The notes beneath the pieces were generated by a model. The model was not told the DNA's origin and made no database searches. It saw nothing but the letters and a program-made list of their open reading frames with translations. This document shows, piece by piece, positions 11,550-21,643 of a stretch of DNA of 64,000 bases; the stretch's first letter is position 1; every line of letters begins with the position of its first letter. Origin of the DNA: Saccopteryx bilineata (taxonomy: Eukaryota; Chordata; Mammalia; Chiroptera; Emballonuridae); assembly GCF_036850765.1 (NCBI RefSeq), contig NC_089493.1:17733632-17797631 (forward strand), in the 5' to 3' direction. The position numbers and the translations under genes were made by a program.

Positions 11550-12905
11550 TGATTAACATAAACTATATTGTAATATTTGTATTCATTGTATTTTTGTACA
11601 AAGTTTGGACTAATTTTTATTTTTGCATTGAACAGGGCTAAGCTAAATAAGTATATGATTAATAGATGTTTGCTAAGTGAGCAATGAAATAATGTAAGAA
11701 ATTTGAGAATTTTATATGTAGTTTATTCTCATTTTTCTAGACAGCCATACCCATAGCTTGGGAAGCTGCCCACAAAGTCATTTTAGGTAAAAGTCCCATG
11801 AATGCCATTATCTAATTTGTGAAGGAAACACCTCACTTTTTTAGGAGCATAGATACCTATTAAATTTCTACAAGAAAAAAATGCCTATGTGATTTATTGG
11901 GTTTTATGGAGAAACTTTACCTTCAGATATTTAGAAGGAAAATGGAGAGTAGTTTGAGGAGCTGAGATACAGAGAAGAAATAATTACTTATTAAATTTTT
12001 TTAGAAAGTTGCTTTGAGAGATCTATTTGAAAGAATTTTGTTTTTATTCCTTCTTGAGCTTTGTTAATAATGTTTCTTATCATTATTTAACTTCATTAAA
12101 ACGGCCAACTTCATAATTCCTCTCAAAATAAGACCTTACATTTAGTTTTGAGCATCAAAGTCATAAAAAGTATTAAGGTAAAAAACAGAACTTTTTTTTT
12201 TTTTGCCACTTGTTTAACATTAAACACTCCCTTTTGCAAATGCTGAAGGGATTTTGTAAGAACCCCATGGACTGACCCTTGACTAATTGTAGTACTAACA
12301 GGGGAGCTCTTATAAAGTAGATAACAAATGGCCATTTGCTGGCAACGAGGACAGTTTTTCAGTATGTGTGTAGTTCTCAGTGTCATTCTCTTTTCCCTGA
12401 AGAATTCTCCATATGTCTAAATGCTGGGTAACTGGCTTACTGACAATTTTAGTGGACAAACCTAGTTTTTCTTCTCTCCCTCTCTCCCTCTATTTCTTAT
12501 CTCTTTACTCCTCACCACAACCACCATCTCTCCCCCTTCCCTGCCCTTTCCAGTAATAAATACCACGAGGCCTTACTTTAGCCACAGCATCATAATAGGT
12601 TTCAGGAAAACAAAGATGAGTGTCATGTAGTTCTGTCCTCAGTAGCCTTATTACCTGGACAGGAAGACAAACAACTAAACAAATAGGTAGAAGGGAAAGA
12701 TTAGGATACGGTCCCTAAAAGAAGTTATCCTAGAGGCAAATGGTATTCCAGGGAGAGGCAAGAGACAGGACGAGTCAGCTTTCCTGTTGACAAAAGATCC
12801 AGTTTATACATACTAAGAATGTGCATTCTCCTGCAAAACTGAGCAAAGTTGCTATTGCTTCATATTCTGTTTTATATTTTCATTTTTTACTGGGCTCATG
12901 GAGTG
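11550..12905. other. Unique interval, no gene
   Basis: No coding region supported. A C/T-rich patch lies at 12468-12550. The part at 12580-12745 resembles an ancient dispersed repeat ('caggaaaacaaagatgag...tgtcctcagtagcc'). Confidence 0.35.
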
Positions 12906-12909
12906 ACTA

Positions 12910-13310
12910 AAGTGATATTAAATGTCATTGCAGCATGTTCTCATCTTTCTGACCTCTGTGCTCATTGTGTTTGAACTCCACATGACTCTTGACACAGTTG
13001 ATCACTACCTCCACCTCCAAATACATTTATTGTTGACTTCTAGAAAGCCACACTCTCCTGTCTCCATCCTGTTTTACTTTATACCAATCATTTTTGTGGG
13101 AACCTCCTTATCCCTCTTTTATCTTTTATTTAAAAAACCCCAGAGCTCATTCTTCAGGCTTCTTTTTTCTTTTTTCTTTTTTCTTTTCGATAGTCTCTAT
13201 ACCCTCTTGGGCTAAAGCTTCAAGGCTAAAATTACTCTGTTATAGCTAGTCCAGACTTCTTATCTAAAATCTTTGGTTCCTCTTTTAATTTTCCTCCTCC
13301 TACTTAACAC
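12910..13310 (+). repeat. Probable LINE-2 ORF remnant
   Basis: A short frame contains the L2-type motif LDTVDH, followed by 'ccacactctcctgtctcc', in the order found in the L2 reverse-transcriptase region. The frame decays quickly. A (TTTTTC)n patch lies at 13160-13188. Confidence 0.5.
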
Positions 13311-13454
13311 TTTGTAACATACTGAAGAGAATTTATTTTGCTTTTTTCCTATCTCTTACTTGAATGTAACCGTTTCAGAAATAGCACTTTTTGTTAAGTA
13401 TGTCCTACTTCTTCTAGGGCTTAGAATAATGCATATTTAGAGTAGGCGCTCAAT

Positions 13455-15039
13455 AAGGATTTTATTTCATTTTGAGACCATTGGAGAAGAGTCAGGATTC
13501 TTCAAGACGTAGAGATTTCATTCCATCCTAGTTTTATAAGTCCCGGAGCTGGATAAGACCAGCCACCTTACAAGGGCAATCAATCTAATTCATATTCACA
13601 GCTGACTCTGCTTCCACAAAAAAAACTTAAAAACAGAAACTTTCATTCTTTGATTTTTTAAGTGACTTTATTGTTTAACTAAAAGCTGCTTTGGGAAAGA
13701 GCTCCCTGTACTTGTACCAGCATTAGCTAGATTTGAGAAACTAGTCTTCTGTTTCCTTTTTGCATGTTCATTGATTTCACTTTCAGGAGTTACCATATGT
13801 CTAACCCACAATAACATTCTGAAATATGAACTAAGACAGCAGATAAGCATGCATCTCACAGTGGCAAAACTTTATTTTTTTTATCCTTTATGTTGCTTGG
13901 TTACTGTGGTTGTATAATATATGAAAGATGACAATTTATAGGCAAACTTGGGATGGAATGTGTGAACATAAGTAACGCCCTCCAGTATCCTTCTAGCTCA
14001 CTATTCCTCTAAGGAGTGCTGTTAACCAGGATGTAGCCCATTTGTGTACGCAATAAATAGAGCAGCCCTGACATTGGCAGTTCATAATTTAACCAGTGGG
14101 AATCCAGATTGACTCACAACTGGCAGCCAAACAGAACAGAATAGCTCTATAGGGCCAGATGTGAAAGTTGTGCTGATTTTCCTGCCTGTTTTCCTTTTTT
14201 ATTTCCTTTTCTTTTTATTAGTATTATTATCATGAGTCATCAACCTGAACTCTAGAGAGAACTAGCAACTGGTTCTTGTAATCAAACATGAAAAATGTAC
14301 AAAACTGATAAGATAGTCCGAAACAATCATACTCAGAATCCAGGGGCTTAAACTGCTACCTGAGAATCTCTCCCACCCACCACTAAAAGAAAAGTCAAAA
14401 GTAACAAACACTTGAATGAATAAAGAGGCACTATACTATTGTGGTGTTATACTTTTTTTTCTTTTGAATAGCAAATCTACAAGTCCTCATAATATTATTT
14501 ATACCCCTTTCTTGGAGGAAAATTATTTTTAATGCTGCATATTAAAAATGATCATAACTATATCCCACTGTTGTTAAGTTTTAGAATCAGATTTTACACT
14601 AATTAACAGAGAGTTATCTTTTTTTTTTTTTGTAAATAGTTAAAAAAGCAAAGCCTTAAATAATCATCATTGAAAAACTGGAAATTAATTGCTAAACTAT
14701 AATTAGGTATATGAAAATGGATTAAATAAAAATAGAGAAATAATTGTAATTTGGGGTTCTGTTATTTTATGTTTGCAACTCACATTAAGACTGATTCCTC
14801 CCCAAATGTCTTTTTAACGTTTTATCATTTTATTGTATTGTGAAGTGCATCTTTGAAACTGTTAATAATGTAACAATATGCAAAACCTTTTATTGTAGAC
14901 TTTTGTTGTCTACACATGTCAATGGATCTTTAGCTTTTGTTCCATCAAGAGTAAATACTCATCAAATTGTGCTGTCTTTATTATCACTATTTTTCACTAT
15001 TTCAGACATTTGAATTTTTGAGACTAGTACTTCATTCTT
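13455..15039. other. Unique interval, no gene
   Basis: No gene or recent repeat. The section 14030-14170 is less AT-rich and contains TTGGCA and GCCAAACAG, which resemble NFI half-sites, so it could be conserved non-coding DNA. This is a guess from composition only. Confidence 0.3.
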
Positions 15040-15054
15040 AAAACAGAAATCCTG

Positions 15055-15290
15055 CCTGACCTGTGGTGGCGCAGTGGATAAAGCGTCGACCTGGAAATGC
15101 TGAGGTCGCCGGTTCGAAACCCTGGGCTTGCCTGGTCAAGGCACATATGGGAGTTGATGCTTCCAGCTCCTCCCCCCCTTCTCTCTCTCTCTCTCTCTCT
15201 TTCTCTCTGTCTCTCCCTCTCCTCTCTAAAAATGAATAAATAAATAAAATAAATAAAAAAAAAATTAAAAAAAAAAAACAAAAAAAAAAA
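15055..15290 (+). mobile_element. Short GGCGCAG-type SINE, near consensus
   Basis: A clean copy: GCCTGACCTGTGGTGGCGCA, A-box and B-box (GCCGGTTCGAAACCC), GCACATATGGGAGTTGATGC, (CT)n and a long A-rich tail. Perfect 15-bp duplication AAAACAGAAATCCTG at 15040-15054 and 15291-15305. The good match and intact duplication suggest a fairly young insertion. Confidence 0.92.
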
Positions 15291-15309
15291 AAAACAGAAA
15301 TCCTGAAAG

Positions 15310-17550
15310 CCTTTGGTTTACGATTCAATTACACTTTGGGGCTGATCCATCTAATACTTGCTTAACGTCTTGTGAGTTACTTTGATGGTCTGACATCAAT
15401 TCTCTTATTTAAAAAAAAATCTAACATCAACTAGGATGACAATTAAAACTATCCCTGTCAAGTACAACCTTGAGACAAGGAAACAAAGAACTTTCCAGAA
15501 TAAAATATTTCCCATCCAGCCTCCTATTCAGGGGGAAATTTTCATAGCAGAGTCATCCGTCTTTTGGTGTTGGTTTCAACCAGAGATCCTTCCCCTCACC
15601 TTCACCTCCCAGGGTAGAGTTTATCACATTTACTACCTTGTTAAACATTTCCTTCCTAGATTATATGGCTCCTAGTTCAATGTCATGGACCATTATAAAT
15701 ATTGAACTTGGCTTTCCAGGCTCACAAAACATGCTTTAATATCGTCTATTTCAGTTAGTGGCCAAGTCTAGGGGAAAAGTAGAACTTGAATACATGGTTT
15801 CCACTATAAAAAGACATTGTCTTCTAGATACCTTCCTTTCTATGAGTTTTTCAGGGAAAAATATGAAACACTATGACATTGGAAGTACACAGCGATATAA
15901 AGTATATTCTGATTTCAGAAAATTTAAATTAAATATATATATATTTTAAATAAAGGAATAGAGTAATCACTATTGATAAACCTTGATTAGTTATCTAATA
16001 TTGGAGAGCTGTTGAAGTATTTTTGTTTTTTGGTTTTTCTTCTTTCTTTATTCCCTCACTCTGCAAATCATTTATTCTTTTACTGTAATTAAAGTCCTAA
16101 TGATATTTAGGAAACAGAGCTTGACTCAAGCTCATTCCCACAATGTTTAGATATTGCAGAAAAATTAAACATGTCAAGATTTGTTGCTCTCCCTTAAACA
16201 TCATGCTCAGACATTAAGAAATCATATATGGTGAAAAATAAAAAAGGAAGATAAAATCAACTTTTAAAACCTGGAATGAACGATATCTACCTTGCAATTT
16301 GCAAACTGGAGCACACCTTGAAAAGAACATTTATGTGACCGTTGAGATTTATGATCCACTGGTACATTGAAAATAACTGGCCATGAGAATTCACAGGAAG
16401 TTACTTGCATAGCACCCACTAGGTGAGCTCATGTTATTTAAGCCATAAATCTTATTGAAAAAATTACTGAAAGCTGATGGAAAGCATTGCATTTTGAAAG
16501 AGGAGTAAAACCAAGTAGCGTGAAGTTCTTCTGGAAAATCTGATGATTCCAGAGAACAGAAATGTGATTCTTCAGACTCATGTAGACAAATACATTTAAG
16601 CAAGTATTAAGAAACAGACATCGAAGACACATTTTTGTTCTCAAAGCTGATGTACAAGCCCAGGAAATTGCATCAGAAAAACATGAAAAAGTCTCAAGAG
16701 AAACATGTTACTATGCAATTTCTTCAAGTGAATTTTAAAGTTCTTTGACCAGCATAACTTGGAGGAAAACATCTACCTGTGCAGATAATACTTGCTATAA
16801 CTCACTTCCACACTCATAAAGTGAAAGTATTTTATTATGACAAGATTGATTGTTACTTGACTTTATTTCATGACAGGTGCAAGTGTAAATTTAGATATAG
16901 ACAAAGCTACATAAATTGGTCTGTGAAAATCTTTTTATTCTTTTTGTTGTTGTTGTTCATTGGCCCCACTGAATATCCAATTTTCCCACAGTGTATGTGT
17001 GAATAGTGCCCTGGGGATATTTTGACCATGAATTAAATATCAATCTTTTAACATCTTGTGATGAATGACAATGGGTTGTGTTGAGCACAATAAATGTTTC
17101 TAGCCATAGCTTTAAAAATAGGTTGACTCAATCTTACAGGTGTAAAAAAAAAAAAAAGAAAAAGAAAAAATGAATAGATTTCCCTTACTCTGGTTAAAGT
17201 TCAAACGTGCTATCTATAAAGATTCAGTCTGTAAAGGATGCTGACTCCTGAGCACAGATATTCTGTTTTAGCTAAATTTATTGTTTTTAGTTTGCTCAGG
17301 CCCACAAAAGGAATTTCCAGGAAGATGCTCCTTTCTTCATTTCAGCCCGAACTCTGGAAAGCTTATTCTTTGTACTCTTTCAAGAAGAAAAGAGAATTAG
17401 ACCCATTATTCAACTCGCCTCCTCCTGGTATCAAGAACTGTGTTTTAGATGCCGTATTCCCTGTGGCAGAGCAGGTGTTAATGCTACTGCATTTTATCTT
17501 TGCAAGTTCAGTCATCACCAGGATAGAAGTAAGTTGAATATTTAAAGAAT
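15310..17550. other. Unique interval, no gene
   Basis: Several short open frames occur but none has recognisable domains, splice structure or composition bias. No repeat is obvious apart from an A-rich run at 17141-17169. Confidence 0.35.
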
Positions 17551-17553
17551 GCC

Positions 17554-17863
17554 TGTCCTGGCCTGTTGGCTCAGTGATAGAGCATCAGCCTGGTATGTAG
17601 ATATCCTGAGTTCGATTTTCAGTCAGGGCGCACAGAAGTGACCATCTGCTTCTTGCACCCTTCCCCTCTCCCTTCTCTCTCTTTCTCTTCCATTCCCACA
17701 GCCATGGCTCAGGTTTGTTCAAGCACATTGGTCCCAGACACTGAGGATGGCTCTCTTGGGGCCTCCACCACAGGTGCTAAAAATAGCTCAGTTGTGAGCA
17801 TGGTCTCAGTTGGGCAGAAGGTCGGCCTGGATGGGGGTTGCTGGGTGGATCCCGGTTGGGGCA
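17554..17863 (+). mobile_element. Ves-type SINE, left part (split by the nested ERV)
   Basis: This piece runs from the tRNA-like head (GGCCTGTTGGCTCAGTGATA) through the 'gtgggtggatcccggttgg' block typical of Ves SINEs. It stops at GGGCA, exactly where a TG...CA-bounded LTR begins. The missing end, CATGCGGGAGTCTGTCTC..., resumes at 24199. Joining the two parts and dropping one GGGCA gives the order seen in the intact copy at 27253. Confidence 0.9.
17859..17863. repeat. Target-site duplication of the outer LTR (left copy)
   Basis: GGGCA here is repeated at 24194-24198, directly outside the TG...CA ends of the outer LTR. Five-base duplications are usual for class III ERVs. Confidence 0.85.
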
Positions 17864-17981
17864 TGTAAAGCCAGAAGCCACGGCCTGGGCCACTATCACA
17901 GCAGCTGCCCGGCCCATGCAGGTTTGCATTGGATTCGGACAGTCGGTAAAGAAACAGCGGAGTCAAAAACTGATGGGCCAT
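17864..17981 (-). mobile_element. Outer LTR, 3' part (R-U5 end)
   Basis: On the minus strand this is the last 118 bases of an LTR ending ...GGCTTCTGGCTTTACA. It matches the end of the complete solo LTR at 37283-37983 (shared block around CTCCGCTGTTTCTTTACCGA). The 5' part of the same LTR is at 23611-24193, displaced by the provirus. Confidence 0.92.
17977..17981. repeat. Target-site duplication of the inner provirus (left copy)
   Basis: GCCAT at 17977-17981 and again at 23611-23615, abutting the TG...CA ends of the provirus. The uninterrupted form (ACTATGGCCC) is seen in the solo LTR at 37863-37872, confirming the empty-site sequence. Confidence 0.92.
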
Positions 17982-18113
17982 TGTAAGGCCAGGAGCCAAA
18001 ACCAAACCTCAGGCTACAACAACCTGGCCTGCTTATAGCCTGTCCCCCACACCCAATATAAGTCACAAGCGAGCAAACATATATATCATGTTTACAAACT
18101 TATTTGACCAACA
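17982..18113 (-). repeat. 3' LTR of the provirus, internally deleted
   Basis: It starts TGTTGGTCAAATAAG and ends CTCCTGGCCTTACA like the 5' LTR, but is 132 rather than 525 bases. The U3 start (18002-18113) is identical to 23499-23610. The last 16 bases are identical to 23086-23101. One substitution (18001 versus 23498) is present. The lost segment contains the TATA box, the AATAAA signal and nearly all of R and U5. The breakpoint sits on a two-base GG (plus-strand CC) shared by both sides. Confidence 0.92.
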
Positions 18114-18126
18114 TTCCACCCCTTTT
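18114..18126 (-). other. Polypurine tract
   Basis: The minus-strand sequence AAAAGGGGTGGAA lies directly against the TG start of the 3' LTR, the position where plus-strand DNA synthesis is primed in retroviruses. Confidence 0.85.
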
Positions 18127-18244
18127 GCTCGCTTTACAATCTAAACCACAGGCATCTTCCATGATGGTCACTGAACAAAGAGTAGGATACATTGCATAAA
18201 CAGAAATAGTACCAACTACAGCAATAGGATTAACAGATCAAAAA
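18127..18244. other. Short gap between pol and polypurine tract
   Basis: About 118 bases with no env-like reading frame. This is all the room there is for an env gene, so the element is env-less. Confidence 0.8.
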
Positions 18245-21200
18245 CTATGGGCGAAATGAGAGAGCTGTCAGTGGCACCAAGAGAGGCAAATCTTTTCCCT
18301 CTGGCAGAATACAGGCCAGAGTTTTATCTGCAGACAGCACTGTAGCTGGCACCAGAGGCCGCCATGAGCGGGCGTACCAAACCTTATTGGCCAATACACC
18401 AGCATCTGCTGGTTCTATGTGTAGTAAAATAGGGGAACTCATTATTGGCCATAAAGAAATTACAAAGGTGCCCTTCAAAATGCTGCCCCCTTGAGCACTC
18501 AAGGGATAATACACTTCTACCTTAGGTGGCCAGGTGCTGGTTGCCCAAGGAGTTAACTGGAGGTCCACCTCTAACCCCTTTCCCCATGGTGCCAACAAGG
18601 CCACCCATCTCAGATGGGGGGCCTGTACAGTCCAGGGCCAAGTCCATTGAAGCCGTTGTCCTTTAAGAAGGGCTGTTGGAGCAGGCAAGAGCACGTTGCC
18701 CTGCTGTCCGAAACCTGGCTTGAGTAAAATGTCCTTAGTGCGTATCTGCAACTGAATAGGGGCAGCTGTCCGATGCAGGAGGGCCTCTACTGGAGCGGGG
18801 CTTCCCCGTCGAGGTCGCTCATTCAAAATCCGGAGTACTGTCCATAAGCGGCGTGTCCATCCAGTAAGAGAGCCGGTGCCCCCCTCCTGTCGCAGTCCCT
18901 GCTTTAAGAGTCCATTATAACGCTCAATGATACCAGCAGCCTGGGGGTGGTAGGGAACATGGTACTTCCAGTCCACCCCCAGCTTTTGAGCCCATTGCCT
19001 CACCGTTGAACCAGTGAAGTGGGTACCATTGTCACTTTCAAGGACCAGCAGTCGCCCGTATGCAGCACTCAGGCGGTCCAGAGCCTGTATGACTGCCCTC
19101 TGGTCAGGGTTATGAGCGGGGTAAGCAGCAAGCAGCCCGGTGGCAGTATCTACACAAGTGACTGCATACTGGTACCCTTCTGACTTTGGTAAGGGTCCAA
19201 TGATGTCTATCTGCCATCGTGTCAGTGGGACATGACCCCTCTGGATCTGTCCAGGTGACACCAGTGGTCTCCGAGGGTGTTCCTTGGAACATACTGCACA
19301 TTGCTCACAGGCTGCAAGTACCTCTGCATAGGACACAGGCAAGTTCCAAGCCTTAACCGTAGCCCACATAGTTTTCTGTCCTGCATGGAGCAGGCGCCGG
19401 TGGAGCCACTGTGCCACATCACCTGTAGGTGCAGTCTCCAACCATCGCACCCTTGCCAACGTATCTGCCTCATCATTCCCAGGATGGGCTAGAGGGGCAT
19501 GCCCTGTGACATGATATACTGTCACCTGCTTCTGGTGTCCTATTTCCCATAAGTCCTGCCACATGGCCTGACCCCATAATGGACGGTGCATTACCATCCA
19601 CTGGTTAATGTGCCAAGTAGCAATCCAAAGGGTCAGTCCACGATAGACAGCCCAACTGTCAGTACAGATCACCAGAGGTGAAGGTTCATTATGGGCAACT
19701 AGCCAAACAGCTCTTAATTCTGCCCATTGGCTGCTTTGGCCTGTACCCGTGTCCATCCAAATAGTCTCAGTGGCCGGATGGAAGGCGATAGCCGTCCATT
19801 TGGCAGGTTGGCCCCTGCTGGAACCATCAGTATACCAGGCATCTTCGGGGATGGGCACCCGCCCCTCCTGGTAAGGACTGACCTCAGGTTCTGCCTCCTG
19901 AGCCCCAGTTGCACCTGACTCTAAGGTCGCATAGGTGACTGGACCCAAGACCTCCTGCAGTTCTGCCCTCAATGGGCTGGTGCTAAGAGCACAGCGTTGT
20001 TGCAGATAGGCACCCCACTTGGCCAGGGTAGACATTTGGGCCATACCACTACGTGGTTTAGTTGCCCAATCTCTCACCCATCCAGCTATAGGGTATGTTG
20101 TTTTGACTGTAACTGGTGTTGTGGTTGTAATACTCTCAGTTGCCAGGAGGGCAGCATACACAGCTGCCAGCTGCTTCTCTACTAATGAGTAACGAACTTC
20201 AGCACCTTTCCACAATTGGGACCAAAATCCAATAGGTTGCCGTAGGCACTCTGTCCGCTGCCACAAGCCCCATCCAAACCCCTCCGAGGTTACATGAACA
20301 TCCAGCTCACAGGGCCTGGCAGGATCAAACACATTCAAGGCCTGTGCCACCTTGACAGCTCTCTTAGCAGCTGCAAATGAACCTTGCGCCTGCTCAGTCC
20401 AATCCCAGCGAACCCCCTTTCGAATAAGGTTGTACAAGGGGCATAGTAACTGAGCCAAATGCCGTATAAATGCTCGCCAATACCCCAACAAACCTAAGAA
20501 TTCCTGTAACTGTTTTACCGTAGTGGGCACGGGGTATGCTTGAATCTTATCTATAACTGCGTCAAGGATAACTTTTGTCTTACCCGACCAGACAACTCCC
20601 AAGAATTTAACAGATAACCCAGGTCCTTGTAATTTGTTCTCGTTAACTGCCCAGCCACATGCTTTCAAATGGGATAGCAGGGTAGGGACTGCTTGCTCCA
20701 ATTCTGAAAGAGAATCACTAGTTAGCATAATATCATCAATATAATGGTACATGCGGACTACCTCTGGCTGTTTCCATTTAGCCAGGTCAGCAGCCACCAG
20801 CCCATGGCACAAGGTGGGGCTATGCAAATAGCCCTGGGGTAACACTGTAAAGGTCCATTGTCTCCCTTCCCAACTGAAGGCAAATTGGTCTTGACTCTCT
20901 GCGGCTATATCAATAGAGAAAAAAGCATTGGCCAAGTCTGCCACAAAGTGGTATGTCCCCAACTCATGGCTTAGCCGATCCATCATGTTAGCTATCGAGG
21001 GAACAGCAGCGTGCAAAGGGGGAACAACTTTATTAAGTTCCCTGTAATCTACTGTCATTCTCCAGGTTCCATCCGCTTTGCGCACAGGCCATACTGGGGA
21101 GTTGTAAGGACTGTGTGCTGGCCGGATGATCCCCACCTTTTCTAGTTCAAGGATTGTCCCTGTGACTTCTTCATAACCACCTGGCAGGCGGTACTGCTTG

Positions 21201-21640
21201 GTGTTAGTCACACGCCGAGGGATGGGTAATTGCAAAGGGGAATGTGATGCATGTCCCCACAATACTGCCTTCACAACCCTGATCCGCAGCCGGAACTCCC
21301 CAGCTGTAGTTTCCAACCACAGTCCTTGCAAGACATCTACCCCCAAAATATATTCAGGAATAGGAGATACATACACCTTATATGGCTTAGGAGGCAGTCT
21401 CCCTATCCCCAATGGAATAGTTATTGGCTTCACTTGAACAGTTTGGCCCCCATAACCGTCAATGGCCACTGGGGTCCCAGCAAACCGCTCTGGGTTTCCA
21501 TAGAGAAGGGAACATTCTGCACCTGTATCCACCAAGGCCAACACCTGTTGTACATTGGAAGGGGACGAGTGGATAGCCAGTTCCACATGTGGCCTCCGGT
21601 CCCTGCCCATCCCTGTTAGACGGGTCCCTTGGCCTTTTTC
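18245..21640 (-). CDS. pol: ERV pro-pol polyprotein (protease, RT, RNase H, integrase)
   Basis: The 1,121 residues from the first ATG (21610) are preceded by ten in-frame sense codons directly after the gag UAG, so pol should be made as a Gag-Pol fusion by read-through. Residue numbers count from that ATG. Protease: DTGA at 28-31, with ILGVD near 88-92 as the second motif. Reverse transcriptase: about 135-400, first catalytic Asp near 225 in VADLANAF and YIDD at 290-293. RNase H: about 590-725 with D595, E631, D651 and D713/D716. Integrase: H737, H742, C768/C771 and C774 around the zinc domain, then D802, D860 and E896, an exact D,D-35-E spacing. All catalytic residues are present. The last 170 residues are unassigned; 1028-1055 faintly resembles a dUTPase end. 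ERV-L elements often carry a dUTPase, but I cannot confirm it here. There is no internal stop or frameshift. Confidence 0.93.
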   Translation of the reverse strand, partial: EKGQGTRLTGMGRDRRPHVELAIHSSPSNVQQVLALVDTGAECSLLYGNPERFAGTPVAIDGYGGQTVQVKPITIPLGIGRLPPKPYKVYVSPIPEYILGVDVLQGLWLETTAGEFRLRIRVVKAVLWGHASHSPLQLPIPRRVTNTKQYRLPGGYEEVTGTILELEKVGIIRPAHSPYNSPVWPVRKADGTWRMTVDYRELNKVVPPLHAAVPSIANMMDRLSHELGTYHFVADLANAFFSIDIAAESQDQFAFSWEGRQWTFTVLPQGYLHSPTLCHGLVAADLAKWKQPEVVRMYHYIDDIMLTSDSLSELEQAVPTLLSHLKACGWAVNENKLQGPGLSVKFLGVVWSGKTKVILDAVIDKIQAYPVPTTVKQLQEFLGLLGYWRAFIRHLAQLLCPLYNLIRKGVRWDWTEQAQGSFAAAKRAVKVAQALNVFDPARPCELDVHVTSEGFGWGLWQRTECLRQPIGFWSQLWKGAEVRYSLVEKQLAAVYAALLATESITTTTPVTVKTTYPIAGWVRDWATKPRSGMAQMSTLAKWGAYLQQRCALSTSPLRAELQEVLGPVTYATLESGATGAQEAEPEVSPYQEGRVPIPEDAWYTDGSSRGQPAKWTAIAFHPATETIWMDTGTGQSSQWAELRAVWLVAHNEPSPLVICTDSWAVYRGLTLWIATWHINQWMVMHRPLWGQAMWQDLWEIGHQKQVTVYHVTGHAPLAHPGNDEADTLARVRWLETAPTGDVAQWLHRRLLHAGQKTMWATVKAWNLPVSYAEVLAACEQCAVCSKEHPRRPLVSPGQIQRGHVPLTRWQIDIIGPLPKSEGYQYAVTCVDTATGLLAAYPAHNPDQRAVIQALDRLSAAYGRLLVLESDNGTHFTGSTVRQWAQKLGVDWKYHVPYHPQAAGIIERYNGLLKQGLRQEGGTGSLTGWTRRLWTVLRILNERPRRGSPAPVEALLHRTAAPIQLQIRTKDILLKPGFGQQGNVLLPAPTALLKGQRLQWTWPWTVQAPHLRWVALLAPWGKGLEVDLQLTPWATSTWPPKVEVYYPLSAQGGSILKGTFVISLWPIMSSPILLHIEPADAGVLANKVWYARSWRPLVPATVLSADKTLACILPEGKDLPLLVPLTALSFRP

Positions 21641-21643
21641 CTA
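21641..21643 (-). promoter_or_regulatory. UAG stop between gag and pol, candidate read-through site
   Basis: The amber codon is followed by a purine-rich run (GAAAAAGGCCAAGGGACCC) and pol continues in the same frame. Gammaretroviruses use the same arrangement, with UAG suppressed by glutamine insertion at a downstream pseudoknot. No -1 frameshift is needed here. I cannot verify an RNA structure by eye. Confidence 0.6.

Noticed and set aside
18114..18244. Search for an env remnant between pol and the 3' LTR
   Set aside because: Only about 120 bases are available and no envelope-like hydrophobic or furin-like segment is present.
18245..21437. Short frames antisense to or out of frame with pol
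   Set aside because: Shadows of the real pol frame with no domain content.
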